Assembly: GCA_002690445.1 (NCBI GenBank)
Contig: NZER01000254.1
Span: 1-12,894 of the forward strand
Direction: 5' to 3'
Source of the DNA: Candidatus Pacearchaeota archaeon
Lineage (GTDB): Archaea; Nanoarchaeota; Nanoarchaeia; Pacearchaeales; GW2011-AR1
Length of the DNA: 12,894 nucleotides
Under the pieces are notes generated by a model. That model made no database searches. It was not told the origin of the DNA and worked only from the letters and a program-made list of their open reading frames with translations. Position numbers and translations under genes: made by a program. Shown in pieces: positions 7,847 through 12,894 of the stretch. Every line of letters starts with the position of its first letter. The first letter of the stretch is position 1.

Positions 7847-8425
7847 ATAAATTCTATTGTTGTAAAATGCTAACGTCGGGTTGTGTAGCATTGATTTCTT
7901 GGTTTCTGTTACATTAACAGCCATAGCTAAGCTACGTGCTTGAGCTTCTTCTGCTAAGTCAAATTGATGTTTCTTCTCGTTGGCTATCCAGCGTTGCTGA
8001 TATAAACGTGCAGCTACTCGCTGGAAGTATGTCCTGTGTTGTACAGGGAGTTCATCCCACTCCAGCATAAACTTCAGCTTAACCTCAACAGGCTCTGTGA
8101 AGATGTCTGTAGCATTACGGATGTCATACAAGAAGTCACCTCTAAGGGTCACTTCATGAGTAGCGAAACGTGTACTTACAGATACGACATTCTGAGCTAC
8201 TTGGATCTTACCTGTAACAGCATCTGGATGCAACTCTTTCTCAATCTCTGTATTGACCTTCCAGAAGTCTGAGTCTGATTGCATGACTTCAGTTACTTCT
8301 CTGAGTGTATCTAGTGCTCTTGAAGCGTTCCTAGGTATGTTCGTTAAGCCATTCACAGGCTGTTCACCTGCTTGAGCTAAGATTCTGTTGAGAGCCTGTA
8401 GCTCTGTTATTCGTGCTTGTATCAT
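7844..8425 (-). CDS. Tail tubular protein A (T7 gp11-like tail adaptor)
   Basis: 193 residues, almost the length of T7 gp11 (196). It forms the dodecameric gatekeeper ring between portal and nozzle. The N-terminal motif LNRILAQAGEQPVNGL at residues 13-28 is the family signature (LN..L...GE.PV..L). It is followed by a helical RALDTLREVTEVMQSDSDFW stretch, typical of gp11 proteins, whose homologues share A...L......VQ..GW.FN. The C-terminal half includes the LPVQHRTYFQRVAARLYQQRW helix that usually closes the fold. The start overlaps the lipoprotein stop as ATGA. The ribosome binding site is weak (GAGG, 7 nt before the ATG), so coupling to the upstream gene is likely. Confidence 0.93.
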   Translation of the reverse strand: MIQARITELQALNRILAQAGEQPVNGLTNIPRNASRALDTLREVTEVMQSDSDFWKVNTEIEKELHPDAVTGKIQVAQNVVSVSTRFATHEVTLRGDFLYDIRNATDIFTEPVEVKLKFMLEWDELPVQHRTYFQRVAARLYQQRWIANEKKHQFDLAEEAQARSLAMAVNVTETKKSMLHNPTLAFYNNRIY

Positions 8426-8820
8426 ACTTGGGCCTCAATCTTGGGTTTACGGGGTTCAGCATCTCTAACTTTGTCGTAGCCTTTAATAGCTCCTACACCA
8501 CCAGCTGCTGCTATAATCATTGCTATAATGTCTGGAGGTATGCCAAGGAAACTTCCTGCTTTCTTCAAACTATTCTCCACCATTGGAGAGCTGTGAGAAC
8601 GCTTCTGCTCAGCTGTGGCTACTTCTTCTGAGATCTCTTCTGTGTAGACCTCTTTAGTGAGTAACTGAATGCCTGTCTCTGTGAGGACCTCTTGGACCTC
8701 TGTAGTTTTCGTTACGGTCTTTCTTTCTGACTCTTGGATTGTGTCTGAACGTGACTGCCATATAGTGCAGCCTGAGAGGAACACCAATACACCAAGAGCT
8801 AACAATACTTTCTTCAACAT
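8422..8820 (-). CDS. Small lipoprotein, candidate unimolecular spanin
   Basis: 132 residues with no T7 counterpart at this position. Residues 1-17 are a lipoprotein signal peptide: two lysines, a Leu/Val core, then the lipobox LSGC with Cys18 as the acylation site. Thr19 rather than Asp follows, so outer-membrane sorting is expected. Residues 20-90 are polar, Thr/Glu/Lys-rich and likely periplasmic. Residues 94-112 (IPPDIIAMIIAAAGGVGAI) form a hydrophobic, Gly/Ala-rich segment, followed by a 20-residue basic tail ending in PRKPKIEAQV. Lipobox, short periplasmic domain and C-terminal membrane segment in about 130 residues is the layout of u-spanins such as T1 gp11, which fuse inner and outer membranes at lysis. 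The hydrophobic stretch is short, so a plain lipoprotein, for example one for superinfection exclusion, remains possible. Its ribosome binding site is AAAGGA. It sits just after the capsid terminator and overlaps gp11 by 4 bp. Confidence 0.8.
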   Translation of the reverse strand: MLKKVLLALGVLVFLSGCTIWQSRSDTIQESERKTVTKTTEVQEVLTETGIQLLTKEVYTEEISEEVATAEQKRSHSSPMVENSLKKAGSFLGIPPDIIAMIIAAAGGVGAIKGYDKVRDAEPRKPKIEAQV

Positions 8821-8829
8821 GATGTCCTT

Positions 8830-8841
8830 TCTATAGGGTCT
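8830..8841 (-). promoter_or_regulatory. CTATAG-containing site, possible phage promoter core
   Basis: AGACCCTATAGA lies between the terminator and the lipoprotein start, about 10 nt before the ATG. It contains CTATAG, the -5 to +1 core of T7-type promoters (CACTATAGGG), although the flanks do not match T7. The same 12-mer occurs within coding sequence at 6516-6527 and 190-201. A promoter right after a terminator would make sense, but the leader would be only about 10 nt, so this is tentative. Confidence 0.25.
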
Positions 8842-8860
8842 AAGTTGCCTTAGTTAAAGG

Positions 8861-8886
8861 CCCCTACTGCCGTTAAGCAGCAGGGG
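8861..8886 (-). terminator. Hairpin terminator after the capsid gene
   Basis: Starting 7 nt after the capsid stop, the minus strand reads CCCCTGCTGC, a six-base loop TTAACG, then GCAGTAGGGG: a 10-bp stem with one G-T wobble and four terminal G-C pairs. The run that follows (CCTTTAACTAAGG) is only modestly T-rich and can form a second small hairpin (CCTT/AAGG). Place and strength match the late terminator that follows gene 10 in T7, where partial read-through lowers expression of the tail genes relative to capsid. Termination efficiency cannot be judged without a strong U-tract. Confidence 0.6.
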
Positions 8887-8893
8887 TAAATCT

Positions 8894-9847
8894 TTAGGTA
8901 TGGTAGATGCTGTAAGCACACTCACCACGCAATACGCCAGTACCTTGGAAGGTCTTAGCTGCGATGACTGTACCTTGTACACGTACACGGTAACCATCAG
9001 TTTCAGTCGTTAAAGGCTGAGCTACAAGCTGAACAGCAGCGTTGCGATCCCAGATAACAGCTGTCAAGTTAGTGAAGTCACCATCGTAGGTGTTACCATC
9101 ATAAGAGTTAGCTGCCACAACACCATCAGGCATGTGGTTAGTCATCAATACTTTGATGCCAGCAACCATGATTACTTCACGGACTTTATTGATACCACCA
9201 TTCAAGCCTTCATTCAGGTCTTGATGGATAACATCATTCTCTTGAGCCAAGAGATGGAATACAGTTGGATTAACCACACAGTATAAGCCACCAAGAGGCA
9301 CGCTATTGGCTGCAAAAGCTGCACGAGCAGTGAAGAGTTCAGCTACGAGAACTGAAGCGTCAGTATCAGCGTTAGCTACAGTGACAGAGCCACCAGTTGG
9401 GCCACCTGTTACAGGAGCAGCAGTAGTAGAAGCGTTAGCTAATACTTGGATGTTACGCTCATCAATGAAATCAGAGATAGAACGAGACAATTCAGCTGCA
9501 TATGGAGCACGCTCATCGTAGTGACTCAGGATGTGCTCAGCTTTGTCCATAAAGGTATGGGCAAGGATTGGGCGATCATCTACACTGATGTCAACTTTGT
9601 TTGCAAGAATCGTATCACCTAATACTTCAGCACCTGCATCATGGTAATCAGAAGTGGTCTGACCAATGCGTGGGAACTGTTTCGTCTTAGAGTCAACAAT
9701 AGTAGACTGACGAATCAAGCTAGAAGTGAGGTTACGATCCATGTAGTCTGTCAATACTTCTTGACCGAAGATGGTCAAGTTATTGGCATACACGTCACCA
9801 GCGCCATTAGCTTGTTCTGGTGAACTAAAATTAGTAATAGCAGTCAT
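8894..9847 (-). CDS. Major capsid protein (T7 gp10-like)
   Basis: 317 residues (T7 gp10A is 344). It forms the icosahedral shell with the HK97-type fold. Typical capsid features are an N-terminal region with YANNLTIFGQEVLTDYMDRN (residues 20-39), the FPRIG turn at 58-62, and the DDRPILAHTFMDKAEHILSHYD segment at about 90-111. Homologues have a DD.......ID..D....HYD pattern there, leading into the long spine helix. The C-terminal half has the CVVNPTVFHLL and RDAAV..V-type segments (here WDRNAAVQLVAQPL). The start has AAAGGA 10 nt upstream. It follows the only long leader in the window and is followed by a terminator, as expected for the most highly expressed late gene. No extended minor form by frameshift is apparent. 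Confidence 0.95.
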   Translation of the reverse strand: MTAITNFSSPEQANGAGDVYANNLTIFGQEVLTDYMDRNLTSSLIRQSTIVDSKTKQFPRIGQTTSDYHDAGAEVLGDTILANKVDISVDDRPILAHTFMDKAEHILSHYDERAPYAAELSRSISDFIDERNIQVLANASTTAAPVTGGPTGGSVTVANADTDASVLVAELFTARAAFAANSVPLGGLYCVVNPTVFHLLAQENDVIHQDLNEGLNGGINKVREVIMVAGIKVLMTNHMPDGVVAANSYDGNTYDGDFTNLTAVIWDRNAAVQLVAQPLTTETDGYRVRVQGTVIAAKTFQGTGVLRGECAYSIYHT

Positions 9848-9914
9848 TGCTATATATCCTTTGATAATGTTTGCTAATTATTTACTAAGTATTAGTCTTC
9901 GAGATTATCCTTAC

Positions 9915-9931
9915 GGTCTCCCTCAAGAGAA
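9915..9931 (-). promoter_or_regulatory. Candidate phage RNA polymerase promoter / initiation motif, capsid-proximal copy
   Basis: Minus-strand TTCTCTTGAGGGAGACC matches the copy at 10093-10109 in 15 of 17 positions. GGGAGA is the start of transcripts from T7 class III promoters, and GGGAGACC is exactly the phi10 start. If the first G (9922) were +1, the capsid leader would be about 75 nt, comparable to the roughly 60-nt leader at T7 phi10. The upstream part does not match TAATACGACTCACTATA, so the polymerase would need a different specificity. The motif can also fold (TCTCT/GGAGA with one wobble). Confidence 0.45.
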
Positions 9932-10014
9932 CTGAAAGGGTCACTTAGTTTTGTTACTTAACATAAATTAAGCAAAGGTTAAATGCTTACAGTAACACAC
10001 TATAAGCTTACTTT

Positions 10015-10036
10015 TGTACGTTGCGTCCAGCGTACA
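10015..10036 (-). repeat. Small hairpin in the capsid leader
   Basis: TGTACG, a 10-nt loop, then CGTACA form a perfect 6-bp stem, just after the larger inverted repeat in the transcribed direction. AAAAGT follows instead of a T-run, so it is not a typical terminator. Confidence 0.45.
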
Positions 10037-10040
10037 TAGC

Positions 10041-10124
10041 TGAGGCACCTAACGCTGCCCCCTAAGGTTTTCTACCAGAGGAGGAGGTTGTAGGTCTCCC
10101 TAAGGAGAAGCATTAGATGCCTCA
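10041..10124 (-). repeat. Inverted repeat enclosing a folded leader element
   Basis: The minus strand reads TGAGGCATCTAA (10124-10113) and, 60 nt later, TTAGGTGCCTCA (10052-10041). These arms pair over 12 positions with one G-U wobble. The enclosed 60 nt contain the TCTCC/GGAGA hairpin and a possible CTAC/GTAG stem. A multibranched RNA in the scaffold-capsid leader is therefore plausible. Confidence 0.6.
10093..10109 (-). promoter_or_regulatory. Candidate phage promoter / initiation motif, scaffold-proximal copy
   Basis: Minus-strand TTCTCCTTAGGGAGACC begins 24 nt after the scaffold stop. It continues as TACAACC, close to the T7 phi10 initial transcribed sequence GGGAGACCACAACGG apart from one inserted T. 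TAAT occurs a few bases upstream, as at -17 in T7 promoters, but the spacing is 2 nt short. The segment TCTCC-TTAG-GGAGA forms a perfect 5-bp hairpin, so an RNA processing or structural role is an alternative. Confidence 0.4.
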
Positions 10125-10133
10125 AGTTATTTC

Positions 10134-10817
10134 TTAGAATTTAGATCGAAGTGCTTTTGCTTCAATCTTCTTACGATACTCAGGGTCACTCTTATATTGA
10201 GGACTATTCATCTCATTCAGCATCTCTTGTTGAGAACTAAATGTATCTAATTGAGCACCTGCAGATGACGGGATGTCATCTATGTTTGAGCCTTGTGGCA
10301 TCACCTCACCACCAGCCTCTTTCCATTTACCCATAAGGTCTTGGATCATTTTGTCCCGCAAGATAGGATTATCCAGCGAGTTATTGAATGCTTCTTTATA
10401 GGCTTCATCTAGGTTGTCCTGCGCCCATGCAGTTGCATTCGTATAAGCATCAGCTCCACCTTCAATGGTGTCATAGATGGCTTGCGCCTCTTTAGCTGCT
10501 GCTTCAGTTTCTAATTGAATCACACGATCAACCTGAGCCTGATCCCAGCCGTTAGCTTTGAGTGTCTCGTAAGACGCTTCAGATAGCTCACCGTTATCAG
10601 CATATTCCTTGTAGTAGTCGTTGATGTTAAATTGAGCTGCCTCTTCAACGACTTCTTCTTTAGGTTCTTCTTTAGGTTGTATCTCTGCAGGTGGTTTACT
10701 TCCAAGTTTCTTCTCAAGTTCTGCATAGCTAGCTGCGAGAGCTGCTACATCTTGGAACTTATCGGGAAGACCTTCAGGACGTTCTACCACTTCTACTTCT
10801 GTGTTTTCTTCTGACAT
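10134..10817 (-). CDS. Capsid assembly scaffolding protein (T7 gp9-like)
   Basis: 227 residues (T7 gp9 is about 307). It fills the procapsid, guides shell assembly around the portal, and leaves before DNA packaging. It is strongly acidic and Glu/Ala/Gln-rich, with no cysteine. The N-terminal segment RPEGLPDKF at residues 13-21, followed by AALAASYAELEKKLG, is the recurring scaffold motif in T7-like and related phages (RPEGLP.KF....DLA.SYAELE). The C-terminus (SDPEYRKKIEAKALRSKF) is basic and helical, as expected for the capsid-binding tail. It starts 18 nt after the portal stop, with GAGGAG 6 nt before the ATG. Confidence 0.92.
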   Translation of the reverse strand: MSEENTEVEVVERPEGLPDKFQDVAALAASYAELEKKLGSKPPAEIQPKEEPKEEVVEEAAQFNINDYYKEYADNGELSEASYETLKANGWDQAQVDRVIQLETEAAAKEAQAIYDTIEGGADAYTNATAWAQDNLDEAYKEAFNNSLDNPILRDKMIQDLMGKWKEAGGEVMPQGSNIDDIPSSAGAQLDTFSSQQEMLNEMNSPQYKSDPEYRKKIEAKALRSKF

Positions 10818-10835
10818 TACCTACTCCTCTAGGGT

Positions 10836-12515
10836 TTATTGTTGTGGTTGTTGTTGGGCCATAGCTTCTTGGAAGCGTTCACCCATTTGCATAGCACCTT
10901 CAGGATGCGCCATAGCTGTCTTGAGTATATCTACTCCATTGTCTGTCATTTGCTGTGCGCTGTCTGCTTGTTGTACTTGCTGTGCTTCTGCTTGTTTCGT
11001 CTCTTCAGACTTAAGCAATCCAGTAGCATTAATAGTATTACCATTGATAAGACGTAAGAGTAATTCATCTGGTACTATTCCTTGACCGATGGTCTCTAAG
11101 CCTGCAATTGAAGAAGCAAGTTGGAGATCCGTCAGGAGTGTCTGTAGACGATTACGATCATTACCACGACCAAGAGCACTAATACCTGTTATGATAGAAG
11201 TCTTAAAGTTCTTAGCTGTGTCCTTATTGATGAATCCCTTCTTAGCCATATACTTGAGAGTCAAGCGAGCTAAGGGTTGCTGGAGTTCAACTGCAAGACG
11301 ACTGAATGTACCACCTAAGGCTTTATCAATCTCTTCTGCAATAGACTGGAACTCTGTAGCTGTTAAGCGTTCAGCATCCCTACGAGCAGCCATCTGTGAC
11401 ATGAATGCAGTGTTGAGATCAGCCTTAACTTGAGATTCAGCTTCAAGTGCTACTTGGAAATCATTATTCTTCTCTACTTTGATTGCAAATACATCATCAC
11501 GTTCTGCACGTACAAAGCCACCGTTGTCAGTCTCAAGCAACTCATCTGCTGATGTGACACTTGAAGGTCTCACACCAAAGACTGTACGAGCTGATATAAG
11601 CGATCCTTCTACGATAGACCTGCGGAGACCATTAGCTGACCCTAAGTCACCTAGAAGTCCTTCTACAAAGCCTGAGCCATAAGAGGCACCTGTAACACGA
11701 TTGAATGCAATATCATAATAAGGGAGATCTTCAGTTGTGTACGTTTGACGCGTTGAAATCAACCTATGTCCATTCAGTTCCTGAACTACTTCCCATTTAT
11801 TAGCACTGATCTTCTCTACGTTGGTATACAAGCCAAGCTTCTGCACATCCGTCTTACCCATTCGGAGCATCTCTTCAGGGATGTGAGCTTCCTTCTGATG
11901 CTTCTCTGAGAGATTCTTAGGGTCCACAAACTCCTGTGTGATGTACCTAAGGACGTTACCAGAGCCATCTCTGACATTCACATGCTGATTCAGCTTGAAG
12001 GCTCTCAGCTGGTTAGTCTTAGGGTTCTGATAGATTAAGACTTGACCAATGAGAAATTGACGTAATATTTCATGTAGATCTGCTCGTGCTGTACCACCCT
12101 CTAGAATTTCTAAAGCTTGGTTCTCTACTTTCCTGAGTGATTGATCTATCTCAGTTTTAAATGATTTAGAATCTTCTTCTCCACGTTCCTTAATGAGCTT
12201 CTGCATAGAGGCTGCTGTAAGGTCTTGACGGAAGAATGGAGTCCCTGAGGGGAACACTGCAAGTAAGAGCGTTGAGGAGAGGCTATTGAGGCCTGAGGCA
12301 CCTATAGAGGAATCAGGGGTATAGACTTCTTCATGCATCTCTTGATCATCTTCAGCATCCACATTCAGAAACAATCTAGGTATGGTGAACCGAGCTGACT
12401 TGACTGCCATATCTACAAAGGTGATACGACCTGTCTTCAGATTCTCGTAGTCACCTGCAATCTTACCTTGTGTGGTATCATCTGCAGGTTCTGAAGCTAT
12501 CTTGCCCCGACTCAT
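10836..12515 (-). CDS. Portal / head-tail connector protein (T7 gp8-like)
   Basis: 559 residues (T7 gp8 is 536). It forms the dodecameric ring at one vertex through which DNA is packaged and ejected and to which the tail binds. Diagnostic segments are YGSGFVEGLLGDLGSANGL at residues 279-297, matching the family YG.S..E..LGDL..L, and RRDAERLTATEFQSIAEEID at 378-397. The latter is followed by LGGTFSRLAVELQQPL, the conserved RDAERVTA.E...A.ELE..LGG..S.L..ELQ.PL of T7-type portals. The C-terminus is Gln-rich and ends QQQPQQ. The ATG overlaps the upstream stop as ATGA, which suggests coupled translation. Confidence 0.95.
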   Translation of the reverse strand: MSRGKIASEPADDTTQGKIAGDYENLKTGRITFVDMAVKSARFTIPRLFLNVDAEDDQEMHEEVYTPDSSIGASGLNSLSSTLLLAVFPSGTPFFRQDLTAASMQKLIKERGEEDSKSFKTEIDQSLRKVENQALEILEGGTARADLHEILRQFLIGQVLIYQNPKTNQLRAFKLNQHVNVRDGSGNVLRYITQEFVDPKNLSEKHQKEAHIPEEMLRMGKTDVQKLGLYTNVEKISANKWEVVQELNGHRLISTRQTYTTEDLPYYDIAFNRVTGASYGSGFVEGLLGDLGSANGLRRSIVEGSLISARTVFGVRPSSVTSADELLETDNGGFVRAERDDVFAIKVEKNNDFQVALEAESQVKADLNTAFMSQMAARRDAERLTATEFQSIAEEIDKALGGTFSRLAVELQQPLARLTLKYMAKKGFINKDTAKNFKTSIITGISALGRGNDRNRLQTLLTDLQLASSIAGLETIGQGIVPDELLLRLINGNTINATGLLKSEETKQAEAQQVQQADSAQQMTDNGVDILKTAMAHPEGAMQMGERFQEAMAQQQPQQ

Positions 12516-12886
12516 CCGATACCACCTAATGAGGCTGACTGAGGTTTCTTAGGAGCTGTAGGTGAGGTAGGTGTTGCTGGGCCAATGCCACCAAGACCTG
12601 AACCTGCTGCAGTAAGTCCTGTTGCAGGGGCAGCTCTAAGAGCCTTCTTACCTTTCAGCTTCTTCGCTCGTTGGCTATCAGCGATACCCTCTAAGGATTG
12701 CGCTGTGTCTGCCTCACGGGCTGCTGCACGTAGATTGAAGTCTTTCAGCTCTTGAGCTTTCTTCTGCTCCTCTGCTTGACGTTCTGCTCTACGCTCCTTC
12801 TTACCACCTTCATGCTTTGCATGGGCTGCTGAGCCTACCGCAGTCACTGCTGTGACGATTGCCATTGCTGCTACTGGTCCACACAT
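12512..12886 (-). CDS. gp7.3-like tail assembly / virion protein
   Basis: 124 residues if the ATG at 12886 is used. T7 gene 7.3, a small tail-assembly and adsorption-related virion protein, occupies the same place just before the portal gene. The C-terminal part (KKLKGKKALRAA at 75-86, then Gly/Ala-rich SGLGGIG) resembles the T7 gp7.3 end (GKKSLSVARSSGGGINI). LGGIG occurs twice (98-102 and at the C-terminus). The N-terminus MCGPVAAMAIVTAVTAVGSA is a hydrophobic helix of the Met-Cys type also found on the gp14-like protein here; a very basic and Gln/Ala-rich helix (25-80) follows. Only 8 bases precede the ATG, with no stop in frame and no ribosome binding site visible, so the start could lie further upstream, outside the window. 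Confidence 0.72.
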   Translation of the reverse strand: MCGPVAAMAIVTAVTAVGSAAHAKHEGGKKERRAERQAEEQKKAQELKDFNLRAAAREADTAQSLEGIADSQRAKKLKGKKALRAAPATGLTAAGSGLGGIGPATPTSPTAPKKPQSASLGGIG

Positions 12887-12894
12887 AGCATCTC

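Larger units (their letters stand above)
9848..10133 (-). other. Structured intergenic leader between scaffold and capsid
   Basis: The 286 bp between the scaffold stop and the capsid start hold no supported gene. They contain two copies of a promoter-like GGGAGACC motif, an 84-nt region closed by a 12-bp inverted repeat, a 6-bp hairpin at 10015-10036, and an AT-rich stretch near the capsid start carrying its Shine-Dalgarno. In T7 the same interval carries the phi10 promoter and the capsid leader. Confidence 0.75.

Noticed and set aside
8880..8960. A possible minor capsid form made by frameshifting near the end of gp10, as in T7 10B.
   Set aside because: I see no slippery heptamer before the stop, and the terminator hairpin begins 7 nt later, leaving no room for a meaningful extension.
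10015..10036. TGTACG/CGTACA hairpin as a factor-independent terminator between scaffold and capsid.
   Set aside because: The stem is only 6 bp with a 10-nt loop and no T-run follows; kept only as a structural hairpin.
1..12894. CRISPR arrays, tRNA genes, integrase, insertion sequences, toxin-antitoxin or defence genes.
   Set aside because: Nothing of this kind was recognised by eye. The window is almost fully occupied by virion genes, and the one long gap has no direct-repeat array or cloverleaf that I could see.

Overview
This window is the late structural module of a T7-like podovirus (short-tailed, Autographiviridae-type), read entirely on the minus strand. In transcription order (high to low coordinates) the genes are: a gp7.3-like tail-assembly protein, portal (gp8), scaffold (gp9), major capsid (gp10), a small lipoprotein, tail tubular proteins A and B (gp11, gp12), a gp13-like GNAT-fold protein, and the ejected internal virion proteins gp14-, gp15- and gp16-like, the last cut by the left edge. 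This is the T7 gene order with one insertion, the lipoprotein between capsid and gp11. Base composition is moderately AT-rich. A lipobox protein with outer-membrane-type sorting, plus the T7-type virion genes, point to a Gram-negative host; the species cannot be told from the sequence.

Layout. 12886-10836: gp7.3-like gene and portal, joined by an ATGA overlap. 10817-10134: scaffold. 10133-9848: the only long non-coding stretch (286 bp), a structured leader with two copies of a 17-nt motif ending in GGGAGACC and a 12-bp inverted repeat. 9847-8894: capsid, followed by a GC-rich hairpin that looks like the counterpart of the T7 late terminator. 8820-5339: lipoprotein, gp11 and gp12. 5336-1444: gp13-, gp14- and gp15-like genes. 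1526-1: gp16-like gene, which starts inside the gp15-like gene and shares 83 bp with it. Genes are tightly packed, and several stop codons lie inside the next gene's Shine-Dalgarno sequence.

How the genes work together. Scaffold and portal nucleate the procapsid built from gp10. The gp11/gp12 tail tube is added at the portal. The gp14/15/16-type proteins form the internal core that is ejected to extend the tail across the envelope. The lipoprotein has an N-terminal lipobox and a C-terminal hydrophobic segment, the layout of a unimolecular spanin, so it may be a lysis gene embedded in the structural operon. The points most worth checking are this candidate spanin, the repeated promoter-like motif and folded leader before the capsid gene, the repeat-built dual-coding junction of the gp15/gp16-like genes, and the absence of a recognisable transglycosylase domain in the visible ejection proteins. 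No defence system, integrase, CRISPR array, tRNA or insertion sequence was recognised.
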